This document shows, piece by piece, positions 7,781-15,331 of a stretch of DNA of 64,000 nucleotides (within the stretch, counting starts at the first letter, position 1; each line of letters opens with the position of its first letter). The DNA comes from an uncultured Phycisphaerales bacterium (lineage in GTDB: Bacteria; Planctomycetota; Phycisphaerae; Sedimentisphaerales; Anaerohalosphaeraceae), in assembly GCA_937868095.1 (NCBI GenBank), contig CALMLO010000014.1:186001-250000 (forward strand). The letters are read 5' to 3'. The notes beneath the pieces are model-generated. The model made no database searches. It was not told the DNA's origin and was given only the letters and a program-made list of their open reading frames with translations. The position numbers were made by a program, and so were the translations under genes.

Positions 7781-8136
7781 GTCCGGCTTTTGCTTCCTCC
7801 GTTTGAGCTTAGAGGGGCTGACAGATTCGGCTTGGCTCTGTCTGAATCCTCTGTGAGAAGTTTTCGGATTTCGGTTAATGTTTTTGTTTTGCGCAGCTCA
7901 GCAATTTTCTGGAGCCGCTCAAATACAGATTCGTCATACAGGCGATGTCCCCCCTCGGTCCAGCCGGACTCGTGGATAAGTCCCATAATTGTGTAGTTGT
8001 GGATAGTCTGGCGGGTAAAGGGGGTGTTTCGAACAATTTCACCGATCCGAAATAACTTGGCCGGCACTTCAAAAGTTACGCTTCGCTGCTTGTTCATGTC
8101 TGGCCGCATGTTGTTTAAATCTCGGTTTAAGAGCAT
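7777..8136 (-). CDS. MerR-family transcriptional regulator
   Basis: A 119-residue protein with a MerR winged helix (FRIGEIVRNTPFTRQTIHNY, then GGHRLYDESVFERLQKIAEL) and only a short tail, so no separate ligand-binding domain. Such short MerR proteins usually dimerise and twist promoters with long or dyad-containing spacers. The start is uncertain: ATGs at codons 1, 10 and 14 are all possible and none has a strong ribosome site. It heads the unit merR-hypothetical-flhG-fliA. A perfect dyad overlaps its own -35 region (8212-8230), which fits autoregulation. Confidence 0.85.
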   Translation of the reverse strand: MLLNRDLNNMRPDMNKQRSVTFEVPAKLFRIGEIVRNTPFTRQTIHNYTIMGLIHESGWTEGGHRLYDESVFERLQKIAELRKTKTLTEIRKLLTEDSDRAKPNLSAPLSSNGGSKSRT

Positions 8137-8199
8137 TTAACTTTTGCTTTCACATAGACTTAGGCCTTTTCGCTCAAACGTCTATGTTCATTGCAATAA

Positions 8200-8228
8200 A
8201 ATATATTTTACGTTTTACAAAATGTAAA
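8200..8228 (-). promoter_or_regulatory. Promoter of the merR-flhG-fliA unit
   Basis: On the minus strand TTTACA (8223-8228), 17 bases, TATATT (8200-8205). Each element matches the sigma-70 consensus at five of six positions. The predicted start is near 8193, about 57 bases before the first merR start codon. Confidence 0.65.
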
Positions 8229-8230
8229 AC
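8212..8230. promoter_or_regulatory. Perfect dyad, candidate MerR operator
   Basis: GTTTTACA-AAA-TGTAAAAC is an uninterrupted 8+3+8 palindrome overlapping the -35 element of the merR promoter. TTTTAC is also directly repeated at 8206-8211 and 8213-8218. Position and symmetry suggest a binding site for the MerR protein encoded just downstream. Confidence 0.6.
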
Positions 8231-8757
8231 ATATTTTTTAATTTTCGAGGAAAATTTTTAAAGTTTTAATTTTTTTCAGAGACGGCAAAGCGTTTTTACT
8301 ATTTGCGTGGGGGCTGTCTGCGGTTTTTTCCCGTTTTGAGAGGTTTTTATATGTTAGATTTTATTGTCTTCAAAAAGTTGTTGGCGCTGGAGTCAGGGAA
8401 AGATCAGGGAAAGAACATCTGCTTGTTCCAGCGAATGCCTCCAGCCGGCGTCTTTGTGCTCACCGGCTTCCGGATTTCTTTTGCATTTCTTTCGCAAGGA
8501 AACCATTTGTGCGAAGAGGGTGCTCTTAGATGATTCAAAACGAACAAGGGGACAATAATCGGCAGGCGGACGGCCCGTCCCTTGAAACGTCCGATAATCT
8601 TGGATTTCAAAGGTCTGGATTGGTTGAATGAGGCGAGGGTTCCAGATTTTTTTTGTTTCGGGGAGGGTTAAACCTGTCGGGGCTAAGCACCGATATAGAA
8701 AGCGACCGCCTGTGTGAGAAACTGCTAACGATGGCCGGAGAAGTCAGAAGAGGAATT
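8231..8757. other. Intergenic region without a recognised gene
   Basis: This 527-bp gap separates the divergent merR unit and GGDEF gene. The left part is very AT-rich. A 76-codon plus-strand reading frame (8303-8533) has no recognisable similarity or ribosome site and was not called. The only element identified is the sigma-28-like promoter at 8670-8697. No riboswitch was recognised. Confidence 0.5.
8670..8697 (+). promoter_or_regulatory. Possible sigma-28-type promoter of the GGDEF gene
   Basis: TAAA (8670-8673), 16 bases, then ACCGATAT (8690-8697), which matches six of eight positions of GCCGATAA. The 16-base spacing equals that of the fliA promoter candidate. The predicted start lies about 53 bases before the ATG. 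Confidence 0.4.
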
Positions 8758-9831
8758 ATGTCGAAAAAGCAAGAACATCTTAAGCCGTCGGGGCAATTGT
8801 GTTCGGCCAATGAGTGCCGTTTAATTACAATTACCCCGTTGGCTAAACAGATAAATTGCTTGGATGTCAAGCGAATTGCAGACTTATGTGTGACTGAAAT
8901 CCCGCAGCTGATTGGAGCTCGGCTGGCTTCCCTGTATATTTTGGATGAGACAAGCGACATTCTTCATCTGGAAAGAAACAATCATCCGTTTTTGATTAAT
9001 AATATTGTTTCACTCAATCAGAATCCGCCCTCGCCGATGGTGGCGGCCATTCGCAGCAAGGAATTACTGGTAGTCGAGGGCGAAGAATCGCTTCGAGGTC
9101 CAAAAATCAGCCATACCCTTCGTCAGTTTTCCGGCAACTATAAGAGCGGCAGCTGCATTATTGCCCCCTTGGTTTGCCACGGCCGGGTTGTCGGGGTCTT
9201 GAATTTCAGTGAAAAAATCGGGGGCAGCAACTTTACCAATGACGATATCGCTGTTGTAGAGCTGTTTCGTCATTTGATCGGTGCCTCCATTGGAAACATA
9301 AACCTGTTTGAAAAGACCCAGCGCCAGGCCAAAACCGACGGGCTGACCGGAATGCTCAATCACCGCACCTTCTATGAACAACTGGAAATCGAACTGCGGC
9401 GAGCGAATCGGTACACTACGCATTTATCAATTATTATGGCGGATGTGGATAATCTGAAGCCGATAAATGACAATTATGGGCATCGGGCGGGGGATATGGC
9501 CATTAAGCAGATTGCTCGTCGAATCAGTGCCTGTATTCGTCAAATTGATATTGCAGCCCGCTACGGGGGTGATGAGTTTGCCGTGATTTTGCCCAATACG
9601 TCGCTGGAGGATGCGGTTGTGGTAGCCGGGCGTATGGTGGAAATGGTCAAGAGCACGCCGATGGTGTGGGAAGGCCAGCAAGTCGGCCTGTCGATTAGTG
9701 TGGGCGTGGGGCAATATTCACCGGACAGCAGCATCAGTGATATCACGAAGGCGGCAGACCAGGCCCTTTATGCAGCCAAGCAGGCAGGGAAGGGTCGCGT
9801 GAAGGTCTTTGAAGGCGTTGCAGCCACCTAA
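8758..9831 (+). CDS. GAF-GGDEF diguanylate cyclase
   Basis: A 357-residue cytoplasmic signalling enzyme. Residues about 30-185 form a GAF-type sensor domain (IADLCVTEIPQLIGARLASL, IAPLVCHGRVVGVLNFSEK). Residues about 190-355 are a GGDEF domain with an intact active site (RYGGDEFAVILP, residues 268-279) and an allosteric RxxD I-site (RQID, residues 261-264) five residues before it. It should convert two GTP to cyclic di-GMP with product inhibition. The start at 8758 was chosen because AGAGGA precedes it; an upstream in-frame ATG at 8653 lacks a ribosome site and adds no domain. A PilZ receptor encoded at 19.4 kb is a plausible target of the signal. Confidence 0.92.
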   Translation: MSKKQEHLKPSGQLCSANECRLITITPLAKQINCLDVKRIADLCVTEIPQLIGARLASLYILDETSDILHLERNNHPFLINNIVSLNQNPPSPMVAAIRSKELLVVEGEESLRGPKISHTLRQFSGNYKSGSCIIAPLVCHGRVVGVLNFSEKIGGSNFTNDDIAVVELFRHLIGASIGNINLFEKTQRQAKTDGLTGMLNHRTFYEQLEIELRRANRYTTHLSIIMADVDNLKPINDNYGHRAGDMAIKQIARRISACIRQIDIAARYGGDEFAVILPNTSLEDAVVVAGRMVEMVKSTPMVWEGQQVGLSISVGVGQYSPDSSISDITKAADQALYAAKQAGKGRVKVFEGVAAT

Positions 9832-9974
9832 GCCATCTTGCCTGTTTTCTCCTTTTTAACCTTTCTAAGAAATCGGCCGGAACGTTCTGAACCGGTATCT
9901 CAGCAGAACCAGCGGAAGGTTTTGGCAGAAGGGCTTCGTATTTTTCCGCCTTATTTCTTCGCTAAAATAGCATA

Positions 9975-10002
9975 TAGACTTTTTCATAATTTCCGCTATA
10001 AT
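9975..10002 (+). promoter_or_regulatory. Promoter of rarA, suggesting a leaderless mRNA
   Basis: TAGACT (9975-9980), 16 bases, perfect TATAAT (9997-10002). The rarA ATG begins only 9 bases after the -10, so transcription would start within one or two bases of the start codon. No ribosome-binding site precedes that ATG. Confidence 0.6.
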
Positions 10003-10010
10003 CGGATGAT

Positions 10011-11393
10011 ATGAGAAAAGGTCAGGCGGAATCCTTGTTTGCGGGGGCGGAGAAGGAGACCCTTGGTGCTCATGCGCCGCTTGCCGTCCGGATGCGGCCT
10101 TTGACTTTAGATGAATTTGCAGGGCAAGAGCATTTTATTGGTCCGGGCAAACTGCTGCGGCGGATGCTCGAAGGGGGAACGATAACCAGTTTGATTTTTT
10201 ACGGACCGCCCGGCTGCGGCAAGACTACCTTGGCGCAGATTGTAGCCGGCCATATCGAAGCGGCCTTTCATTATCTCAGTGCCCCAGCCGCCTCTGTAAA
10301 AGATATTCGGGAGATTATCGACAAGGCCAGGGATCGGCTCATTGAGAGGAAGCAGAAAACCCTCCTTTTCATTGATGAAATTCACCGCTTTAACAGGGCC
10401 CAGCAGGATGTGTTGCTGGATGATGTGGAAAATGGAGTCCTCACGCTGATCGGGGCGACGACAGAGAACCCCTTTTTTTCCGTGAATTCCCCGCTGATCA
10501 GCCGAAGCACAATTTTTACTTTTGAGCCGCTGAAGAAGGAGGACATTCTGGCTATTTTGACGCGGGCACTGAAGGACGAGCAGCGGGGATTTGGAAAACT
10601 TCCTGTGAAAGTGGAGCCGGCGGCAATGGAGTTTTTGGCGGTGATGAGCGATGGAGACGCTCGCAAGGCCCTGACCGCCCTGGAAGTGGCAGTATTGTCT
10701 CAGAAAAAGAGCGGCAAAGGCGGAATTCGGATAGATTTGGAAACAGCTCAAGAGTCCATTCAGCGCAAGTCGATAGTCTATGACGGCAGCGGCGATACTC
10801 ATTATGATTTGGCCAGTGCTTTGCAGAAGTCGATGCGGGGTTCAGACCCGGATGCCGCTGTTTACTGGCTGGCCCGGATGATTGCCGGGGGAGAAGACCC
10901 TCGCTTTATTGCCCGCCGGATTGTGGTTTGTGCGACGGAGGATGTGGGCAATGCGGACCCGCTGGCGACAGTTCTGGCGGCCTCGGCCCTGCAGATCGCA
11001 GAGTTTGTGGGGATGCCCGAAGCGCAGCTGGCGCTGGCACAGGCAGCGATTTATATTGCTTGTGCGCCGAAATCCAACGCCTGTGCGCGGGCGATTTTGT
11101 CGGCGGTTTCCGATGTGCAGTCGGGGCGGACAATCCCCGTGCCCCCGCATCTTCGCGATGCTCACTATGCAGGAGCCCAGAAGCTTGGATTCGGGATTGG
11201 ATACCGCTACCCGCACGAAAGTCCGCTGGGCTATGTCGAGCAGGATTATCTGGGCCAGACGCTGGAAAAACCGTATTATGTGCCTAAAGCCATCGGCCGG
11301 GAGAAGACCATGGCGGAATATCTGGAAAAACTTAAAAAACAGGTTGCCCGGATGGAAAAGGAAGGTAAAAGAGAGTCTGGCAAGGAACAATAA
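10011..11393 (+). CDS. rarA: Replication-associated recombination protein RarA/MgsA
   Basis: A 460-residue AAA+ ATPase of the RarA/MgsA/WRNIP1 family, near the family's usual length. Walker A is GPPGCGKT (residues 65-72) and Walker B is LLFIDEIHRF (about 118-127). A sensor-1 region (LIGATTENPFFSVNSPLISR) and the family C-terminal domain (AKSNACARAI-like segment: APKSNACARAI; then PYYVPKAIG-like segment YYVPKAIGREK) follow. The protein acts at stalled replication forks. It heads a unit with 5-formyl-THF cyclo-ligase 7 bases downstream, an arrangement whose logic is not obvious. Its promoter predicts leaderless translation. Confidence 0.95.
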   Translation: MRKGQAESLFAGAEKETLGAHAPLAVRMRPLTLDEFAGQEHFIGPGKLLRRMLEGGTITSLIFYGPPGCGKTTLAQIVAGHIEAAFHYLSAPAASVKDIREIIDKARDRLIERKQKTLLFIDEIHRFNRAQQDVLLDDVENGVLTLIGATTENPFFSVNSPLISRSTIFTFEPLKKEDILAILTRALKDEQRGFGKLPVKVEPAAMEFLAVMSDGDARKALTALEVAVLSQKKSGKGGIRIDLETAQESIQRKSIVYDGSGDTHYDLASALQKSMRGSDPDAAVYWLARMIAGGEDPRFIARRIVVCATEDVGNADPLATVLAASALQIAEFVGMPEAQLALAQAAIYIACAPKSNACARAILSAVSDVQSGRTIPVPPHLRDAHYAGAQKLGFGIGYRYPHESPLGYVEQDYLGQTLEKPYYVPKAIGREKTMAEYLEKLKKQVARMEKEGKRESGKEQ

Positions 11394-11400
11394 AACCGGA

Positions 11401-11991
11401 ATGGATAAATCGGAACTGCGAAAGATTGTTCAAACACGACTGGCGGAAATGACTCCGGAGGAACGGGCGGAGAAAAGCCGTCAAATCTGCCGGCATACAG
11501 CGGATTCGGAGGTGTTTCGAACGGCGTCGGTCGTCATGGCGTTTTTGTCAATGCCGCACGAGGTTGACACTACCCCCCTGATTCTCCACGCCTGGCAACA
11601 GGGGAAAACCGTTGCAGTTCCAAAGGTTTTCTGGGAGCAGAAGCATATGATTCCGGTGGAGATTCAGTCGCTGGACAGCGGTTTGGAAAAGGGCCATCAC
11701 GGTCTTCGGAATCCGACCGGCGGCGTACCGGTGCCTTTGGAGGAGATTGATTTGGTACTGACACCGGGTCTGGCCTTTGATAAACGCGGGAATCGGCTCG
11801 GACGCGGGGGGGCTTATTATGACCGTTTTTTCAAGAGTCCGGTGTTGGCGGCTCCGCGCTGGGCTCTGGCATTTTCGTTTCAGGTGTTTGAGGAAGTCCC
11901 CGCCGGTAAAGAAGATGAGCCGATGGATGCGGTTGTCACCGAGGCGGGAATCCTTTTTTGTAATCGTTCAACTTATTCGAGAGGGCAATAA
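11401..11991 (+). CDS. 5-formyltetrahydrofolate cyclo-ligase
   Basis: A 196-residue protein of the 5-FTHF cyclo-ligase (MTHFS, YgfA) family, which converts 5-formyl-THF and ATP to 5,10-methenyl-THF. The N-terminal helix (MDKSELRKIVQTRLAEMTPE), the FLSMPHEVDTTPLI substrate segment and the C-terminal GNRLGRGGAYYDRF nucleotide-binding motif are all present. The ATG at 11401 follows the rarA stop by 7 bases. A longer open frame begins inside rarA, but that part is a shadow. Only 2 bases separate it from the next gene. Confidence 0.93.
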   Translation: MDKSELRKIVQTRLAEMTPEERAEKSRQICRHTADSEVFRTASVVMAFLSMPHEVDTTPLILHAWQQGKTVAVPKVFWEQKHMIPVEIQSLDSGLEKGHHGLRNPTGGVPVPLEEIDLVLTPGLAFDKRGNRLGRGGAYYDRFFKSPVLAAPRWALAFSFQVFEEVPAGKEDEPMDAVVTEAGILFCNRSTYSRGQ

Positions 11992-11993
11992 CG

Positions 11994-13088
11994 TTGGCCA
12001 AAGGAAGATATCGACCCTATGGAACCAGTCGAGGGGGGAACCGTCGGAATCGTCTGATTGCGATTGTGCTGATGGTTTTAATTGCAGGGATGGTGGTTTC
12101 AATTCAGCTGCGCAAGAAAAAGGCATCGTCTCCTCCGCCGGCTCCCGAAGAGATTCCAGTTGTTTCTCTGTCAGAAATAACCCCGGTGCCGGCGGAATCC
12201 GCCCAGGCGGGGGCCCTTGAGGTCAGTCCGGCTGACAAGGGGGAGGCAGAACCATCGGTTTCGCCTTCGAGCGAGGAGAAATCTGCCGGCTCGCTCTCTG
12301 CGGAAGCAGCTGCAGCCGATGCCAGCGCCAGTCCGGAGGTTCGAGCGCTGATTGAACAGGCCGTGGAGGCCCGAAAAGCCGGAAAGATTATCCGCTCGCG
12401 AGATTTGCTCAATGAAGCTCTGAAGATGCCGATGAGCGAGGTCCTCCGAGATGAAATCAAACGGCAGCTTTCTCTATTGGCCGAACGCTGGCTGTTCAGC
12501 CGAGAGGTGCTCGAAGGGGACACGCTCACAGTGTGGTATCAGGTCAAACCGGGGGATTTGCTGGTAAAAATCTCCAATCAATATAAAGTTCCTCACGAAA
12601 TTTTGATGCAGATTAACCATATCTCCAAGCCGGAGGCACTTCAGGCCGGCCAGACTATCAAAGTCATTCGGGGGCCGTTCCATGCGGTTATCAGCCGGAG
12701 CCGCTTTACCCTCGATTTGTATCTGCAGGAGCAATATATCAAAACATATAAAATCGGATTAGGAATACCGGGCAGGGATACACCGACCGGCCTGTGGAGG
12801 GTGAAGGCGAACGATAAGTTAATCCGCCCAACCTGGACAGATCCGGACACGGGCAGACGATATGCGGCGGATGACCCGGATTATCCATTGGGTTCTCGGT
12901 GGATCGGGCTGGAGGGGCTGGAAGGGGAGGCCATGGGGAGAACCGGCTTCGCTATTCATGGGACTAAAGAACCGGAGACGATTGGGACCCGTTCTTCGCG
13001 GGGATGTATTCGCCTGTTTAATGGCGATGTGATTGAATTGTATAATCTCCTTTATGGCGGGCAGTCGCTGGTGCGGGTGGAAGACTAA
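11994..13088 (+). CDS. LysM and YkuD-domain L,D-transpeptidase
   Basis: A 364-residue envelope protein starting at a TTG (11994) with GAGAGGG about 9 bases upstream. A single transmembrane segment at about residues 21-38 (LIAIVLMVLIAGMVVSI) anchors it. A Pro/Ser/Glu-rich linker and helical repeat-like region follow. A LysM domain (VKPGDLLVKISNQYKVPHEI) sits at about 180-225, then a YkuD catalytic domain. The catalytic motif has FAIHGTKEP and SSRGCIRL with the nucleophile Cys near residue 338. The family makes 3-3 peptidoglycan crosslinks or attaches proteins to peptidoglycan. It is followed at once by the VWA/ExbB/ExbD genes, so a cell-wall role for that cluster is plausible. Confidence 0.92.
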   Translation: MAKGRYRPYGTSRGGNRRNRLIAIVLMVLIAGMVVSIQLRKKKASSPPPAPEEIPVVSLSEITPVPAESAQAGALEVSPADKGEAEPSVSPSSEEKSAGSLSAEAAAADASASPEVRALIEQAVEARKAGKIIRSRDLLNEALKMPMSEVLRDEIKRQLSLLAERWLFSREVLEGDTLTVWYQVKPGDLLVKISNQYKVPHEILMQINHISKPEALQAGQTIKVIRGPFHAVISRSRFTLDLYLQEQYIKTYKIGLGIPGRDTPTGLWRVKANDKLIRPTWTDPDTGRRYAADDPDYPLGSRWIGLEGLEGEAMGRTGFAIHGTKEPETIGTRSSRGCIRLFNGDVIELYNLLYGGQSLVRVED

Positions 13089-13115
13089 ATGGGAGGGGGC
13101 GGAGAGAGCATATCA

Positions 13116-14009
13116 ATGTATAAACGCGGGGGACACCGGCTGGGGGGGCTGGGTTGCTGGGCTGTTTCTGCAGCGGTGCATGCGGTCTGTCTGGGGTCGC
13201 TGGCCTTTGTGTATGCCCCCGCCGGCAGCCAGCCGGCCGAGGCGGGGGCGGGGGCTTTTTCGTCGAACCAGGCGGTCGGGCGGGTTTTGGAGGTGGAACC
13301 AACAGCGCCGAAACCTCGTCTAAAGCCGCTGAGGGCTCAGCGGCCTTTACCATCAGCCGTTCAGAAAGGAACTTTTGCGGCGGCGGCCGAAGAGAGAGCA
13401 GAAAAGGGGCCCATCGTTCCGACGACCCTCTCAGAGGATTTGATCGAACCTGCGGTGAATTTTTTCGGGGCTCGCCGCGCAGCGGGACGGATTTGTTTTG
13501 TGGTGGATTGTTCAGGCAGCATGTTTGGCCGGATGGGGCTGGTACGCCGGCAGCTGATAGAGGCGGTTCATCGGCTGACGCCTGACCAGTTCTTTTCGAT
13601 TGTGTTTTTCGGAGGGACAGGGGAGTATTTCGAAACCGGAGCCGGCGGGCTTCGGCGGGCTTCACCCTCGGCTAAACAGGAAGCGATTCGATTGATTGAG
13701 GCAGTGCGTCCCGGCGGCCGGACGGATGCCCTCTCTGCCCTGGCTAAAGCAATGTCCCTGCGAACGACGGCCGGGCAGGGGCCCGATTTGATTTATTTTT
13801 TGACGGATGGGTTCGATTTGGACAGCCAAGGGGCGGCCGACTTTTTGGTGCAGGCGGATGCAATGCGAAAACACATGGCCCCGCAGGCGGTGCTTCATAC
13901 AATTGGTTTTTGGACGGCGACGGCGGACCGTCAGATACTCCAGCAGATGGCGGAGCGAAGCGGAGGGGCTTTTACGTCGGTAGACTATGAGCGGGAGAAT
14001 GCGGAATAA
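13116..14009 (+). CDS. VWA-domain protein with TonB-like N-terminal anchor
   Basis: A 297-residue protein. The start at 13116 has GGAGAG 9 bases upstream; an in-frame ATG at 13089 abuts the previous stop codon and is the alternative. One transmembrane helix (residues about 12-33, LGCWAVSAAVHAVCLGSLAF) contains S18xxxH22, the motif seen in TonB and TolA anchors. A Pro/Lys/Arg-rich linker follows (PTAPKPRLKPLRAQRPLPSA), then a periplasmic von Willebrand factor A domain from about residue 120, with an intact MIDAS (DCSGS, residues 131-135) and FLTDG. ExbB- and ExbD-like genes follow directly. The sequence suggests a Ton/Tol-like energy-coupled protein whose effector is a metal-dependent adhesion domain. 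The function is otherwise unknown. Confidence 0.8.
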   Translation: MYKRGGHRLGGLGCWAVSAAVHAVCLGSLAFVYAPAGSQPAEAGAGAFSSNQAVGRVLEVEPTAPKPRLKPLRAQRPLPSAVQKGTFAAAAEERAEKGPIVPTTLSEDLIEPAVNFFGARRAAGRICFVVDCSGSMFGRMGLVRRQLIEAVHRLTPDQFFSIVFFGGTGEYFETGAGGLRRASPSAKQEAIRLIEAVRPGGRTDALSALAKAMSLRTTAGQGPDLIYFLTDGFDLDSQGAADFLVQADAMRKHMAPQAVLHTIGFWTATADRQILQQMAERSGGAFTSVDYERENAE

Positions 14010-14021
14010 GGATTTGCAGGG

Positions 14022-14825
14022 ATGACAGAATTTGTGATGATGGATGCGGCTTCTTTGTTCGACCGGTTTTTTGTCGCCGGCGGGCCGATTGTGTGGTTTG
14101 TGCTGCTGCCGATGTCGGTGGCGATGCTTGCTCTGGGGCTGGATTTGGGGATTCGGATTCGGCGGAAGGTTTTGCTGCCGGCCGGTCGAGCGGCGGAAAT
14201 TGCCGGATTGGCCAGGCAATGTGGACTGGATGGACTGCCTGGACGGCTGAAGAACCATTCGGATTTTCTCAGCCGGGCGCTCCTGCGGGCCCTTGTCAAA
14301 TGCGGCCGGAAGGGAATGGACATCGAGTTAGTGCGGGAGGCGGCCGCGGATGGATTGCGGGAGGAGGGACTGGGTTTGCTTCGAAGGGCGGAAGGATGCC
14401 ACCTTATCGGCACAGTAGCACCGATGGTAGGACTTTTTGGAACGGTTTTCGGGATGATTCAGGCGTTTACCCTCCTGGGTTCCTCCAGCGGCCAGCCCCA
14501 GCCCGATCAGTTGGCGGAAGCAATTTCAGTCGCATTGGTGACGACATTTTGGGGACTTTTGGCGGCGATTCCAGCTCTGTTTCTGCATGGTCTTTTCCGG
14601 ACGCGCATCGAATCTTTTGTAAGTGAAGCCGCCGCCGAAACAGAGGCACTTTTGGAGCGGCTTGCAGAGATGGGCTGTTTTCGTGCTCCTGTATCCGGTT
14701 TTAACCAAACCGAGGGGAGGCAAAAGCGCTCGCAGGAATCAGAAGGAAGATCGCTTCGCGAGGGGGAACATCCTGTCGCGGAGGAGGAAGAACCTATCCG
14801 GCTTGAATTTGGGGCGGACGAATGA
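14022..14825 (+). CDS. MotA/TolQ/ExbB proton channel family protein
   Basis: A 267-residue inner-membrane protein of the ExbB/TolQ type. There is an N-terminal membrane helix (about residues 18-37), a long cytoplasmic region, and two helices that carry the family core (HLIGTVAPMVGLFGTVFGMI and AISVALVTTFWGLLAAIPAL). The charged C-terminal tail is longer than usual. With ExbD it should form a proton-driven motor. The next gene overlaps by 4 bases (ATGA at 14822-14825), which indicates coupled translation. No TonB or TolA gene is adjacent; the VWA protein occupies that place. Confidence 0.9.
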   Translation: MTEFVMMDAASLFDRFFVAGGPIVWFVLLPMSVAMLALGLDLGIRIRRKVLLPAGRAAEIAGLARQCGLDGLPGRLKNHSDFLSRALLRALVKCGRKGMDIELVREAAADGLREEGLGLLRRAEGCHLIGTVAPMVGLFGTVFGMIQAFTLLGSSSGQPQPDQLAEAISVALVTTFWGLLAAIPALFLHGLFRTRIESFVSEAAAETEALLERLAEMGCFRAPVSGFNQTEGRQKRSQESEGRSLREGEHPVAEEEEPIRLEFGADE

Positions 14826-15283
14826 GACAGCGTCTTCTGCAGGGCCGGTTTGAACCAGTTGGTTCGTTTGATATGACACCAATTATTGATGTGGTGTTTC
14901 TGCTGATTATCTTTTTTCTGCTTGTTTATCGGTTTATTGGAGGGGAAAATCCGGATGTTTCTGTGCCGGATTCGATTCGCTCTGCTGTTCAAGTCCCGTT
15001 GCAGCAAGAGGTTATAACTACTGTTACAGTTGGGAGAGATAAGGACGGGCAAGTTTTTTTTAAGGTGGGTTCCGCATCGGTGGATGCCTCTGCCTTGACG
15101 AAAGTGCCTTCGGGAATTGCAGAGTTAATCAATCAGGAGATTTCCCAAGACAGCTCCTCCCCAAAAATTGTCCGGCTGCGATGTGATAAAAAAGTTCCTT
15201 TTGGTTTGGCCAAATATGCCCTAAAAGGGATTGTGCAGAGTGCAGCGACAGATATTCAGTGGTCTGTACTGAAGGAAGAATAG
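14822..15283 (+). CDS. ExbD/TolR-type biopolymer transport protein
   Basis: A 153-residue protein with one N-terminal membrane helix carrying the conserved Asp (MTPIIDVVFLLIIFFLLVYR) and a periplasmic domain of usual size. It is the partner of the ExbB-like protein in a proton-motive-force transducer. It is last in the cluster, and an intrinsic terminator follows 53 bases after its stop. Confidence 0.9.
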   Translation: MRQRLLQGRFEPVGSFDMTPIIDVVFLLIIFFLLVYRFIGGENPDVSVPDSIRSAVQVPLQQEVITTVTVGRDKDGQVFFKVGSASVDASALTKVPSGIAELINQEISQDSSSPKIVRLRCDKKVPFGLAKYALKGIVQSAATDIQWSVLKEE

Positions 15284-15331
15284 ATTTTGCCTGCGGCAGC
15301 ATCGCCGCAAACCGCATTTCAGCTTGCGATA

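Noticed and set aside
8270-8345. GGCAAAG segment as part of a cyclic di-GMP (GEMM) riboswitch ahead of the GGDEF gene
   Set aside because: The conserved GEMM helices and the downstream core sequence are not present, and the segment is over 400 bases from the gene.
8303-8533. 76-codon plus-strand frame before the GGDEF gene
   Set aside because: No ribosome site, no recognisable family, and composition unlike neighbouring genes.
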